Shown here piece after piece: positions 56,344 to 64,000 of a stretch of 64,000 bases of DNA. A program made the position numbers and the translations under genes. Below the pieces are notes generated by a model. It searched no databases. It saw only the letters and a list, made by a program, of their open reading frames with translations, and was not told where the DNA came from. This DNA is from Microbaculum marinum (lineage in GTDB: Bacteria > Pseudomonadota > Alphaproteobacteria > Rhizobiales > Tepidamorphaceae), in the NCBI RefSeq assembly GCF_042646165.1, contig NZ_JBHRTC010000022.1; one strand, given 5' to 3'. Position 1 is the first letter of the stretch. Each line of letters starts with the position of its first letter.

Positions 56344-56478
56344 AATCATGTGCCTCGCATGTGAATTGGAACCGACGCTAGCGAACAGTGCTTTATGTCT
56401 GGTAACTAAGACTTCCGACAGGCAAGCTCCCATTCCGGGCCGCATCTCGCTCCTGGAGCCCGATCGGCGACGCGGACG

Positions 56479-56500
56479 GCGCTGCGCATGCGCGTTTTTT
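56479..56500 (+). terminator. Weak hairpin with T6 in the galE-galU spacer
   Basis: GCGC-TGCGCAT-GCGC followed by G and T6 (56495-56500), on the plus strand about 90 bp before galU. The stem is short; it could be an attenuator-like stop for an upstream start, or chance. Confidence 0.25.
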
Positions 56501-56585
56501 GCCTTTGTCGGTGCGTCTGGAGATGTAGGAACCTGATACGAAGTTTCGACTTATCGTTTCACGCAAGGCGAACTGACTGAGGACG

Positions 56586-57461
56586 ATGCCAAAAATCCGC
56601 AAAGCCGTCTTTCCCGTGGCCGGTCTCGGCACACGGTTTCTTCCCGCCACCAAGGCGATGCCCAAGGAGATGCTGACTGTCGTCGACCGGCCGCTGATCC
56701 AGCACGTCGTAGACGAGGCCCGTGAAGCGGGAATCGAACACTTCGTTTTCGTCACGGGGCGCAACAAGGGCGTCATCGAGGACCATTTCGACAAGCAGAT
56801 CGAACTCGAGGACACGCTTCAGGCGCGCGGCAAGACCCGCCAGCTCGCCGAACTTGAAAGGGCGCTGCCCGGCCCCGGCCGCACCAGTTTCACCCGTCAG
56901 CAGGCTCCGCTGGGTCTCGGCCACGCGGTCTGGTGTGCACGCGACCTGATCGGCGACGAACCCTTCGCCCTGCTGCTGCCGGACGTCCTGGTGCAGGCGC
57001 AACCCGGATGCATGAAGCAGATGGTGGAGGCCTGGGAAGAAGTCGGCGGCGGCAACCTGGTGGCGGTCGAGGAAATCGATCCGCAGAAGGTCAGCGACTA
57101 CGGCGTCGTCGGCGTCGGCGCCGAGCACGGCCGGTCCTTCGAGATCACCGGCATGGTCGAAAAGCCGAAGGTGGAGGACGCCCCGTCCAACAGGATCATT
57201 ACCGGGCGATACATTCTGGAGCCTCAGATCTTCGGCATCCTGGACAATCCCGAACGGGGTGCCGGAGGCGAGATCCAGATCACCGACGCAATGATCCGGC
57301 TGATGCAGAGCCGCCCCTTCTACGGCTTCAAGTTCGAAGGCAGGACCTTCGACTGCGGCTCGAAGGTCGGCTTCCTGGCAGCCAACATCGCATTCGCGCT
57401 CGAGCGTCCGGACATCGCCCCAGAGTTCCGCGAGACCATCCGCGACCTTCTCGACCGCTGA
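56586..57461 (+). CDS. galU: UTP-glucose-1-phosphate uridylyltransferase
   Basis: 291 residues, normal for bacterial GalU. KAVFPVAGLGTRFLPATKAMPKEMLTVVDRPLIQHVVDEA is the nucleotide-binding signature; GLGHAVWCARDLIGDEPFALLLPDV and VEKPKVEDAPSNRIITGRYIL bind sugar phosphate; GFKFEGRTFDCGSKVGFL is near the C-terminus. Forms UDP-glucose. Start at 56586 has GAGGA just upstream. A palindrome with a T6 run (56479-56500) lies in the spacer. Convergent with the beta-barrel protein gene (18 bp between stops). Confidence 0.95.
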   Translation: MPKIRKAVFPVAGLGTRFLPATKAMPKEMLTVVDRPLIQHVVDEAREAGIEHFVFVTGRNKGVIEDHFDKQIELEDTLQARGKTRQLAELERALPGPGRTSFTRQQAPLGLGHAVWCARDLIGDEPFALLLPDVLVQAQPGCMKQMVEAWEEVGGGNLVAVEEIDPQKVSDYGVVGVGAEHGRSFEITGMVEKPKVEDAPSNRIITGRYILEPQIFGILDNPERGAGGEIQITDAMIRLMQSRPFYGFKFEGRTFDCGSKVGFLAANIAFALERPDIAPEFRETIRDLLDR

Positions 57462-57479
57462 AACCCTCGGATCCGCCGG

Positions 57480-58895
57480 TCAGCGCTGCAGCCTGATGCC
57501 GGCCTCGACCCGCGCCTCGTCGTAATCCTCTCCGACGATGTTGGACTCGAACTTCGCGTAGGACGCGTCGATCTGGAACGAGAGCCGCCGGTTGACCAGG
57601 TACTCGAGCCCGGCGACGACGAGGTAGTCGCGCTCGACGCGTGGCGAGCCGACATAGTCGGACAGTTCGTAAAGGAAGCTCGCCGATCCGATCAGGTTGC
57701 GCCGGAAGGAATGCTCCACCCCGATCCCGGCCGAATAGACCAGCGCGCCGGACGCGTTCGGATCCAGCGTCGATTCCTCCGGGAATATCGAGCCGTCCAG
57801 GGTGAACGTCGTCAGCCCCGTCGGTTGCCAGACCAGCGAGCCCCGGAACGCGACGCTTTCGATGTCGGGGAGGTTCGGATCGTCGGGGTTCTGGGTCTGG
57901 TAGCCGACCGCGACCTCGCCCGACAGCGGCTCACCGCGGTCGAACGTCATGCCGACCAGCACGTCGTAGCCTTGCGACCCCCGCTCTACGCCGTTGTCGT
58001 CGAACCTGCGGCGGTACTTGCGGCGGTTGGCCCCCGCCTCCACGAATATCGAGCGGCGGTCGTCGTCGATGCCGATGCCGGCGCGGATGCCGCCGTTCAG
58101 TTCGCGATAGTCTCGATCCGAGTTGTCGACCACGGTGCCGTCGCTGAGCAGCGCATCGTCATAGGTGAAGTCCTCCGCCGCGCCACGCACCGAGACGGCG
58201 AAGCGCCCGAACCGGCGCGCATAGGTCGCTTCGGCGACGGCGACCTCGGAATCCGGCGGATTGACCACCGACTGCGGCACGTTCGGGTCCCCCCGGCTCT
58301 CCGGAATGATCGAATAGGCCAGGCGCAGGCCGGCGACATCGCGCGCCGAGATGTCGAGGCGCCCTTCCAGTTCCGCATCGAATGCCGTCGTCGTTTCGCC
58401 GGAATGGTCGAAGAACGACTCGTGATCCGCCGACACGAATCCGCGCAGCTCGTGACGGCTCCAGTCGGACAGCAGTTCGGCTTCCGGCTCTACGCGATAG
58501 TATCCGCCGCCTTCGGGATTCGTCGTGCTGTCGAAGACATTGTTCGAGTAGCCCAGGAACGCCTCGATCGCCGGGTAGAGGAGGAAGCTGCCGAGCCGGA
58601 TGCCGAGCGGTTCATAGGGATCCTCCACCTCGACGGGCGGTCCTGCATCGTCGACGGGAAGTTCCGTCAGCTCGTCCGCCGCCTCGTCGACCGCGAAGTC
58701 CACGGCCGCCTCGTCTTCCGCCTGGGTCCCGTCGTCGGCGGCGCCGCGCAGGAGCGGCACCTCGAAACCCGGCGCGACCTGCGCCGTGGCGGGCGCCGTC
58801 CAGCAGGCGGCGATCGCCACGGTCACCGCGAGCAGAACCGTGGGCCGTCTCCCGGACACGGCCGCAGGTCCGCAATAGTGGGGCATAGTCGTCAC
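57480..58895 (-). CDS. Outer-membrane beta-barrel protein
   Basis: 471 residues. Signal peptide ending ATAQVAP, an acidic linker (~45-90: many Asp/Glu), then about 380 residues of alternating amphipathic strands typical of a 14-18-stranded barrel (for example IEAFLGYSNNVFDSTTNPEGG, LSGEVAVGYQTQNPDD, LVVAGLEYLVNRRLSFQIDASYAKF). It resembles the BBP2/OMP families of rhizobial exopolysaccharide or surface proteins. The C-terminal residue is Arg, not the usual aromatic. A perfect CtrA-like box (58977-58991) lies about 80 bp upstream of its start. ATG 58895 or 58886. Specific function unknown. Confidence 0.8.
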   Translation of the reverse strand: MTTMPHYCGPAAVSGRRPTVLLAVTVAIAACWTAPATAQVAPGFEVPLLRGAADDGTQAEDEAAVDFAVDEAADELTELPVDDAGPPVEVEDPYEPLGIRLGSFLLYPAIEAFLGYSNNVFDSTTNPEGGGYYRVEPEAELLSDWSRHELRGFVSADHESFFDHSGETTTAFDAELEGRLDISARDVAGLRLAYSIIPESRGDPNVPQSVVNPPDSEVAVAEATYARRFGRFAVSVRGAAEDFTYDDALLSDGTVVDNSDRDYRELNGGIRAGIGIDDDRRSIFVEAGANRRKYRRRFDDNGVERGSQGYDVLVGMTFDRGEPLSGEVAVGYQTQNPDDPNLPDIESVAFRGSLVWQPTGLTTFTLDGSIFPEESTLDPNASGALVYSAGIGVEHSFRRNLIGSASFLYELSDYVGSPRVERDYLVVAGLEYLVNRRLSFQIDASYAKFESNIVGEDYDEARVEAGIRLQR

Positions 58896-58976
58896 AGACC
58901 GCGAACCCGTGTCCTGGTGTCGGGAAGGCGCGGCAGCTGGGGCCGTCGGCTCCGGACCACGTTAGGAAATTCATGG

Positions 58977-58991
58977 TTAATTTCACCTTAA
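58977..58991 (-). promoter_or_regulatory. Perfect CtrA-type box (TTAA-N7-TTAA) upstream of the beta-barrel gene
   Basis: TTAA (58977-58980), 7 bp, TTAA (58988-58991): an exact match to the core CtrA motif in a strongly GC-rich region, 80-95 bp upstream of the outer-membrane protein start and ~165 bp from the divergent kdsD-like gene. CtrA control of an envelope gene is plausible; CpdR, encoded elsewhere in this window, is in the same circuit. Confidence 0.5.
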
Positions 58992-59153
58992 GCCCCGTTG
59001 CGGCGGGGCGGCCGGCGCCCTAACTGGGGTGCCGTGTCAGCTGTGTCCGCGACGCCCTGCGCGGCGGGACGGAAATGTGCTATCTGATGCGCATGAAGAC
59101 CATCCGCCTCCGTGTCCGCTGGCGGACAGGAAGCCAACAGGTACGCTAAGGCA

Positions 59154-60161
59154 ATGGTAGCCTTGAAGAAACCGGGCGGCGATCAGGCATTCGATCCCAG
59201 CCTGATCGAATCGGCGCTCCGCACGATCACTCTGGAGTCGAACGGCCTCGACGCCCTGCGCGAGGCCCTGTCGGACGGTCTTGGCCACAGTTTTGCCGCC
59301 GCTGCGCGGCTGGTGCGCTCTGCGCGCGGGCGCGTGATCGTCACCGGGATGGGCAAGAGCGGCCATGTCGGGCAGAAACTCGCCGCCACCCTCGCATCGA
59401 CGGGGACGCCTGCATTCTTCGTTCATCCCAGCGAGGCGAGCCATGGCGACCTCGGAATGATCACGGCCGACGACGTCGTCCTCGCCCTGTCCTGGTCCGG
59501 CGAGACAGCCGAGCTCAAGGCCGTCGTCGAACACACGAGCCGGTTCCGGGTTCCGCTGATCGCCCTGACCGCCAACGGCGAATCCTCGCTGGCCGCGGCC
59601 TCCGACATCGTGCTGATCCTGCCGAAGAGCCCGGAAGCCTGTCCGCACGGGCTCGCGCCGACGACATCGACGGTCATGCAGCTCGCCCTAGGCGACGCGC
59701 TCGCCATCGCCCTTCTCGAGAGCAAGGGCTTCACCGCCCGCGACTTCAAGGTCCTGCATCCCGGCGGACAGCTCGGCGCCCAGCTCGGGCTGGTCAGCGA
59801 TCTGATGCATTCCGGCGACCGCCTGCCGCTGGCGGGGCCGGACACGACGATGGCCGAAGCCATCGTGATCATGACCGAGAAGAGCCTCGGCTGCCTGGGC
59901 ATCGTGCGTGACGAGCGCCTCGTCGGGATCATCACCGACGGCGATCTGCGTCGCAACATGAGCGCCGACCTGCTCGGCCGCACCGCAGGCGACATCATGA
60001 CGCCGTCGCCGAAGACGATCGAGCCGGACACGCTGGCCTCCGAGGCCCTCGCCATCATGAACCTGCGGGAACGTCCGTTCACCGCTCTGTTCGTCGTCGA
60101 GGACGAGCGTCCCGTGGGCGTCGTCCACGTCCACGATCTGCTGCGCGCCGGGGTCGCCTGA
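59154..60161 (+). CDS. kdsD: D-arabinose-5-phosphate isomerase, KdsD/KpsF family
   Basis: About 335 residues. An SIS domain (~30-195) with VIVTGMGKSGHVGQKLAATLASTGTPAFFVHPSEASHGDLGMI and ALSWSGETAE, and two C-terminal CBS domains (DRLPLAGPDTTMAEAIVIMTEKSLGCLGIV...; DIMTPSPKTIEPDTLASEALAIMNLRERPFTALFVV) are seen in the right order. It isomerises ribulose 5-phosphate to arabinose 5-phosphate for Kdo in LPS. Start uncertain: ATG 59154 gives normal family length, GTG 59112 adds 14 residues. Divergent from the beta-barrel gene; fits the envelope theme. Confidence 0.92.
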   Translation: MVALKKPGGDQAFDPSLIESALRTITLESNGLDALREALSDGLGHSFAAAARLVRSARGRVIVTGMGKSGHVGQKLAATLASTGTPAFFVHPSEASHGDLGMITADDVVLALSWSGETAELKAVVEHTSRFRVPLIALTANGESSLAAASDIVLILPKSPEACPHGLAPTTSTVMQLALGDALAIALLESKGFTARDFKVLHPGGQLGAQLGLVSDLMHSGDRLPLAGPDTTMAEAIVIMTEKSLGCLGIVRDERLVGIITDGDLRRNMSADLLGRTAGDIMTPSPKTIEPDTLASEALAIMNLRERPFTALFVVEDERPVGVVHVHDLLRAGVA

Positions 60162-60196
60162 ACCGCCGCGCCTGAATCTGAGCGGCCGTCCCGGGC

Positions 60197-60856
60197 TCAG
60201 GCGCCGGCCAGATGGATGATGCCGCTGATCGACAGCTTCAGCCCGAAGACCAGCATGAGCACCGTGAGGACGGCCCAGCTGTGGGTGCCGAGCCAGCCGT
60301 CGAGCCGGCGCAGCAGCGGGTCGACCCGCTGGCCGAGCAGCAGGTAGAGAAGGACCGGGCCTGCGATCGTCACGCTGCCGATTGCGATGAACAGGAGATA
60401 CCCGCCGATTTCCTGGGCGGTCGTCGATGATTTCGCCAGCTCTGATGCCGCGGCGGCGGTGAGGATCAGGTTCTTCGGATAGACGGCGGCAAAGAACGCC
60501 CCGGCCGCCGCCGACTTCGCCACGCCGAACGTGTCCACCGACGACATCCAGCCGGGCCCACCGTTTGCCCCCTGTTCGCGACGCCAGACCCGCCACGCGA
60601 ACCCCAGCAGCAACAGGCCGAAGCCGAGCTTCACCAGCCCTTCGAAAGGATGCGCGGCGCCACCCGCCGCGAACCCGCCTAACGCGAATATGACGGCGCC
60701 GAGCGCCGCCAGGCCGACGAGCCATCCGGTCAGGAACGCAAGTCCGTTTGGCCGCGCCCTGGACGACAGCAGGATCAGCACCAGCACGATGATGACGAGC
60801 GGGCTGATCGCGACGCCGAGCCCATGCGTTACCGCGTCCAGAAGTCCGGAAGTCAT
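60197..60856 (-). CDS. GAP-family inner-membrane protein
   Basis: 219 residues with six hydrophobic helices: LLDAVTHGLGVAISPLVIIVLVLILLSSRARPNGLAFLTGWLVG is characteristic of the GAP ("Sap, sulfolipid-1-addressing protein") family of small LysE-like transporters, with the ISP motif in helix 1 and the AVYPKNLILTAAAASEL loop in helix 4. Likely an exporter of small molecules or lipids; substrate unknown. ATG 60856 is at the family N-terminus. It is preceded on the same strand by the nfeD-SPFH pair (52-bp gap), but a functional link is not known. Confidence 0.78.
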   Translation of the reverse strand: MTSGLLDAVTHGLGVAISPLVIIVLVLILLSSRARPNGLAFLTGWLVGLAALGAVIFALGGFAAGGAAHPFEGLVKLGFGLLLLGFAWRVWRREQGANGGPGWMSSVDTFGVAKSAAAGAFFAAVYPKNLILTAAAASELAKSSTTAQEIGGYLLFIAIGSVTIAGPVLLYLLLGQRVDPLLRRLDGWLGTHSWAVLTVLMLVFGLKLSISGIIHLAGA

Positions 60857-60908
60857 GTCATTGGGCGCCTGTTCCCCCGTCTTCAAGGCCCCTGCCGATC
60901 GGCAACGG

Positions 60909-61358
60909 TCAGCGCTCGGTTGCCTCGACCACCAGCCGCGTCCCCTCGGACCGGACCACCCTGACATTCGATCCCGCCGGCAGGTCGGGACCGGCGATGC
61001 GCCACACCGTGTCGTCGATCGACAGGCGGCCGCGGCCGTTCAGGATCGGCTCGCCGAGGAGAAAGACCCGCCCGACCAGCGCATCGGCCCGCCGGTTGAG
61101 AAACGGCGCGTCGCCTTCGGAAGGCTTCCGTCGCAACAGGACCCGCGACAGCGCCACGGCAACCATTGCGACAACGCCGAACGTGACGGCCTGCGCCTGC
61201 CAGCCCCACTCGAGGAACAGCGACAGGATGCCGACGGTCAGCGCCGCGACGCCGAACCACAGCATGAAGGTTCCTGGCGCGACCAACTCGATGCACAGCA
61301 GCAGGATGCCGGCGATCCACCAGTTCCAGGTGCCGAGCGATGCGAGGAAATCGACCAC
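60909..61358 (-). CDS. NfeD family membrane protein
   Basis: 149 residues. Two or three helices at the N-terminus (NWWIAGILLLCIELVAPGTFMLWFGVAAL, VGILSLFLEW, AVTFGVVAMVAVALSRVLL), then an OB-fold domain (~85-149: ALVGRVFLLGEPILNGRGRLSIDDTVWRIAGPDLPAGSNVRVV), the short NfeD1b form. Partner of SPFH proteins in membrane microdomain organisation; the SPFH gene is immediately upstream (12 nt), the classical operon. Confidence 0.92.
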   Translation of the reverse strand: MVDFLASLGTWNWWIAGILLLCIELVAPGTFMLWFGVAALTVGILSLFLEWGWQAQAVTFGVVAMVAVALSRVLLRRKPSEGDAPFLNRRADALVGRVFLLGEPILNGRGRLSIDDTVWRIAGPDLPAGSNVRVVRSEGTRLVVEATER

Positions 61359-61370
61359 CGGCGGGCGCCC

Positions 61371-62450
61371 TCAGCCCGTGCCCCATGGTCCGCTGGGCGG
61401 ACCCGGCCGCGCCGCGGCACCGGCGGACGGGGCGACCGGACCGGAGGCCGTCGAGGACGGCGACTGACCGGCCGGGGAAGACGGCTGCGCGGGCCGCGGG
61501 CCGTCCGCCGCGGCGCCACCGCCTCCATCGTCCCTGGGGCCGAAGGACTCCCGCGCGATCTCGCCAATGCCGCCGAGGGCGCCAAGCAGCGCGGTCGCCT
61601 CCATCGGCAACAGCATGACCTTCTGGTTGGGTGCCGCGGCAAGCTCCTTCAGGGCGCCGATATACTTGTCGGCGACGAAATAGTTGACGGCCTGGATGCT
61701 CCCCGCCTTCACGGCCTCGGACACCAGCTGGGTGGCCTTCGCCTCCGCTTCCGCCAGACGTTCGCGCGCCTCCGCGTCTCTAAACGCCGCCTCCCGCCGC
61801 CCTTCTGCGGCGAGCACCAGCGCCTGCTTCTCGCCTTCCGCCTGCAGGATTTCGGATTGCCGTTCGCCCTCGGCCTCCAGGATCGAGGCGCGCTTGTCCC
61901 GCTCGGCCTTCATCTGGCGCGCCATCGCATCCACGAGGTCGCGCGGCGGATTGATGTCCTTGATCTCGATGCGGGTGATCTTGACGCCCCAGGGCTCGGT
62001 CGCCGCATCGACGACCTTGAGCAGCCGGGTGTTGATCTCGTCGCGCTGCGACAGCAGTTGGTCGAGATCCATCGAGCCCATCACCGTGCGGATGTTGGTC
62101 ATGGTGATGTTGAGGATGGCATTGTCGAGGTCGAAGATCTCGTAGCTCGCCCGCGGCGCGTCCAGCACCTGGTAGAAGGCGACGCCGTCGACGGTCACCG
62201 TGGCGTTGTCGCGGGTAATCACCTCCTGGCTCGGCACGTCGACGAACTGCTCCATCATGTTCATCCGGCGGCCGATCCGGTCGATCAGCGGCACGATGAA
62301 GGCGAGGCCGGGAGTGATGGTCTTCGAGTACCGGCCGAACCGCTCGACGGTGTGGTTGTAGCCCTGCGGCACCTGCTTGACCCCCAGGATGACGAGCAGG
62401 ATCAGGAGCACGACGAACACGACGATGACGATATCGGCCCCGAACGTCAT
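61371..62450 (-). CDS. SPFH/Band 7 (stomatin-like, QmcA-type) protein
   Basis: 359 residues. One N-terminal membrane helix (IVIVVFVVLLILLVILGV), SPFH domain (VPQGYNHTVERFGRYSKTITPGLAFIVPLIDRI ... EVITRDNATVTVDGVAFYQVLDAPRASYEI), a long coiled coil with repeated EAEGE/QAEGEKQ units (~200-260), and a Pro/Gly/Ala-rich tail. Such proteins oligomerise into rings in the inner membrane and support protease or lipid-domain functions. AAGGAG lies 6 nt before ATG 62450. NfeD partner follows. Confidence 0.93.
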   Translation of the reverse strand: MTFGADIVIVVFVVLLILLVILGVKQVPQGYNHTVERFGRYSKTITPGLAFIVPLIDRIGRRMNMMEQFVDVPSQEVITRDNATVTVDGVAFYQVLDAPRASYEIFDLDNAILNITMTNIRTVMGSMDLDQLLSQRDEINTRLLKVVDAATEPWGVKITRIEIKDINPPRDLVDAMARQMKAERDKRASILEAEGERQSEILQAEGEKQALVLAAEGRREAAFRDAEARERLAEAEAKATQLVSEAVKAGSIQAVNYFVADKYIGALKELAAAPNQKVMLLPMEATALLGALGGIGEIARESFGPRDDGGGGAAADGPRPAQPSSPAGQSPSSTASGPVAPSAGAAARPGPPSGPWGTG

Positions 62451-62524
62451 TTGCGTCTCCTTGGTCGCTGAGGGGCGCACATCTTCCTACGAGTGGGCGC
62501 CGCCCACAAGCAGCGGCGGTCGGT

Positions 62525-63598
62525 CTATATCCAGCCGCCCAGTTCGCGTCTGACCACGGCTTCGATCACCGCCATGCCCTCGGCGCTGTCGTTGAGACAG
62601 GGAATCGCGGCGAACTGCTCGCCCCCGTGTTCCAGGAAGATCTCCCGGTTCTGCTCGGCGATCTCTTCGAGCGTCTCGACGCAGTCGGCGACGAAGCCCG
62701 GCGTTACGACCGCCAGCCGCCGCACGCCTTCCCGGGCCAGTCGCTCCACCGTCTTGTCGGTGTAGGGCTGCAGCCATTCCGCCCGTCCGAACCGCGACTG
62801 GAAGGTCAGCAGCAGCCGGTCCTTGTCCCACCCGAGCGCATCGCGCAGCAGCCGCGCGGTCTTCGAGGCATGGCAATGATAGGGATCGCCCTTGTCCAGG
62901 TATTCCTTCGGCAGCCCGTGGAAGGAGGCGATCACGACCTCCGGTTCGAACGGCAGTTCGGCGACGTGCTTCTCCAGCGAACGGGCGAGCGCTTCGATAT
63001 AGGCCGGGTCGTCGTGGTAGGCCGGGACAGTGCGCACGGCCGGCTGCCAGCGCATCTTCATCAGCGCCTCGAAGGCCTTGTCGTTGACGGTCGCCGTCGT
63101 CGCGGCGGCATACTGCGGATAGAGCGGGAACACCAGGATCCGCTCGCATCCTGCCGTCTGCAGTGCCTCGAGGCGCGAGGGAATAGACGGATTGCCGTAG
63201 CGCATCGCCCAGTCGACGAGGAGGTTCGGAGCGGCGGAGGCGAGACGCTCGCCCAATATCTCGGCCTGGCTCCGGGTGATGGTCCGCAGCGGCGATTCGT
63301 CCAGTTCCCGGTTCCAGATCAGGTCGTAGGCCTTGCCGCTTGATGTCGGTCGCCTGGTCAGCACGATCAGGTTGAGTATAGGCCACCAGATCAGTCGGGA
63401 GGTCTCGATCACGCGCCGGTCGGACAGGAACTCCTTCAGGTAGCGCCGCATCGACCAGTAGTCGGTGCCGTCGGGCGTTCCGAGGTTGACCAGCAGGACG
63501 CCGATCTTGCCGGAAGCGACGCTCGGGTGACCCGACGGCAGCTTCGTCGGGGTGCCCGCAAAGGTTCGTGAGGTATCTGGTTCCAGCATTGCCTTCAT
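62525..63598 (-). CDS. hemH: Ferrochelatase
   Basis: About 357 residues. KIGVLLVNLGTPDGTDYWSMRRYLKEFLSDRRVIE is the N-terminal signature; VFPLYPQYAAATTA, VIASFHGLPKEYLDKGDPYHCH (His of the iron-binding site), LLLTFQSRFGRAEWLQPYTD and VVTPGFVADCVETLEEI (Glu) follow, as in all HemH. It inserts Fe2+ into protoporphyrin IX, the last step of heme synthesis; the product is needed by the aa3 oxidase. ATG 63598 is chosen, with 63589 an alternative; neither has a good Shine-Dalgarno sequence. Divergent from the 5'-nucleotidase-like gene. Confidence 0.95.
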   Translation of the reverse strand: MKAMLEPDTSRTFAGTPTKLPSGHPSVASGKIGVLLVNLGTPDGTDYWSMRRYLKEFLSDRRVIETSRLIWWPILNLIVLTRRPTSSGKAYDLIWNRELDESPLRTITRSQAEILGERLASAAPNLLVDWAMRYGNPSIPSRLEALQTAGCERILVFPLYPQYAAATTATVNDKAFEALMKMRWQPAVRTVPAYHDDPAYIEALARSLEKHVAELPFEPEVVIASFHGLPKEYLDKGDPYHCHASKTARLLRDALGWDKDRLLLTFQSRFGRAEWLQPYTDKTVERLAREGVRRLAVVTPGFVADCVETLEEIAEQNREIFLEHGGEQFAAIPCLNDSAEGMAVIEAVVRRELGGWI

Positions 63599-63710
63599 CC
63601 GGTTGGTCGGTCGAACATAAGGGCCTGCGTAGGGAAATCCAGCAGTCCCTGGCCCGGCGCGCACGCGGATGCCGCCTTCGGGAAGCATCACGCACCTGTT
63701 GTAAATGCGT

Positions 63711-63722
63711 CACAATGTTGTG
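63711..63722. promoter_or_regulatory. Inverted repeat upstream of the metallophosphatase gene
   Basis: CACAA-TG-TTGTG, a short palindrome (5-bp arms) 34 bp before the start codon at 63756; a possible operator in the hemH / phosphatase divergent region. Short enough to be chance. Confidence 0.25.
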
Positions 63723-63755
63723 TTGCGGTGCCCGGACATCGTAAAAGGAAAGATC

Positions 63756-64000
63756 ATGACGTCGATGTTGTTCCGCCAGGTTTCGGGCGCGATTCTCGCG
63801 ATCGCCGTCGGTCTCGGCGTGCCCCTTGCGGTCGCTGCCGAGCAGGTGAGCGTCACCTTTCTGCTGGCCAACGACCTCGACACCATCGACTCTGACGAGG
63901 AACGTGGCGGCTTCGCCAGGCTGGCGGCCCTCGTCGCGCACGAACGCGAAACCAGCGAAAACGTCATTCTCGTCAACGCCGGCGATGCGATCTCCCCCTC
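63756..64000 (+). CDS. 5'-nucleotidase / UshA-type metallophosphatase, 5' end (cut by window end)
   Basis: The first 81 residues are visible: a signal peptide (MTSMLFRQVSGAILAIAVGL, ending VAA) followed by VSVTFLLANDLDTIDSDEERGGFARLAALVAHERETSENVILVNAGDAIS. FLLANDLDxI and GGFARLAxLV...VNAGDAISPS are the metallophosphoesterase motifs of periplasmic 5'-nucleotidases/UshA-like enzymes. AAAGGAAAG lies 5 nt before the ATG. Probably hydrolyses nucleotides or related phosphoesters in the periplasm; the substrate domain is outside the window. Confidence 0.85.
   Translation, partial: MTSMLFRQVSGAILAIAVGLGVPLAVAAEQVSVTFLLANDLDTIDSDEERGGFARLAALVAHERETSENVILVNAGDAISP

Noticed and set aside
1..64000. CRISPR array
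   Set aside because: No regularly spaced repeats of 20-40 bp and no cas-like genes were seen.

Overview
The window is a stretch of GC-rich alphaproteobacterial chromosome, most likely from the Hyphomicrobiales (Rhizobiales). The strongest markers are the acpXL-fabZXL-fabF2XL-fabF1XL-adh2XL-lpxXL cluster for very-long-chain acylation of lipid A, the GapR / DUF1244 / N-formylglutamate amidohydrolase group, cpdR beside a second N-formylglutamate amidohydrolase, split pntAA/pntAB/pntB, DUF1036 next to pyruvate kinase, and an alpha-r8 (suhB/MmgR-like) small RNA. The genus cannot be named from the sequence.

Layout. 0-3 kb: the 3' end of an IS5-family transposase, a frameshifted cupin remnant, msrB, and a TetR regulator divergent from an alpha/beta hydrolase with a 9-bp perfect inverted repeat between them. 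3-6.8 kb: proton-translocating transhydrogenase operon led by an aa3-oxidase subunit IV gene. 6.88-8.7 kb: a sharply AT-richer island with two overlapping genes, an ABC-type AAA ATPase and a TOPRIM-like protein, which looks like a split OLD-type (probably anti-phage) module. 8.7-9.3 kb: GC-rich, no gene recognised. 9.3-14 kb: Cys-rich small protein, methyltransferase, ABC1/UbiB-type kinase, a 58-residue membrane protein and oligoendopeptidase F. 14.2-20.2 kb: an NtrC-like regulator without a GAFTGA loop, then two envelope enzymes (L,D-transpeptidase and an M15_2 peptidase-like protein).

20-28 kb: GapR, DUF1244, N-formylglutamate amidohydrolase, EamA exporter, glycerate kinase, DUF1036, pyruvate kinase, an alpha/beta hydrolase, TPR protein and L36. 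28-29.3 kb: sulfotransferase and tRNA-Val(GAC). 29.6-35.8 kb: complete VLCFA-lipid A operon with an extra FabG. 35.8-40.7 kb: CpdR, second formylglutamate hydrolase, alpha-r8 sRNA, MFS carrier, inositol-monophosphatase-family (HisN-like) enzyme, lysophospholipase-like hydrolase. 41-41.6 kb: Hsp20 with a ROSE-type RNA thermometer and its own terminator.

41.6-45.9 kb: threonine aldolase, then a five-gene bufferin-type RiPP operon (two DUF2282 precursors, MNIO/DUF692 enzyme, DUF2063 partner, DoxX protein). 46.4-52.6 kb: gltBD glutamate synthase. 52.6-58.9 kb: SGNH hydrolase, MltB-type transglycosylase, galE, galU, beta-barrel outer-membrane protein. 59-64 kb: KdsD/KpsF sugar-phosphate isomerase, GAP-family membrane protein, NfeD, SPFH protein, ferrochelatase, and the start of a 5'-nucleotidase-type metallophosphatase cut by the window end.

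The two accessory systems most worth attention are the ATPase-TOPRIM island (6.88-8.72 kb) and the bufferin operon with two precursors (42.8-45.8 kb). Most of the rest is conserved core: cell envelope (lipid A, peptidoglycan, nucleotide sugars), central metabolism (pntAB, pyk, gltBD, hemH) and cell-cycle/nucleoid functions (cpdR, gapR).
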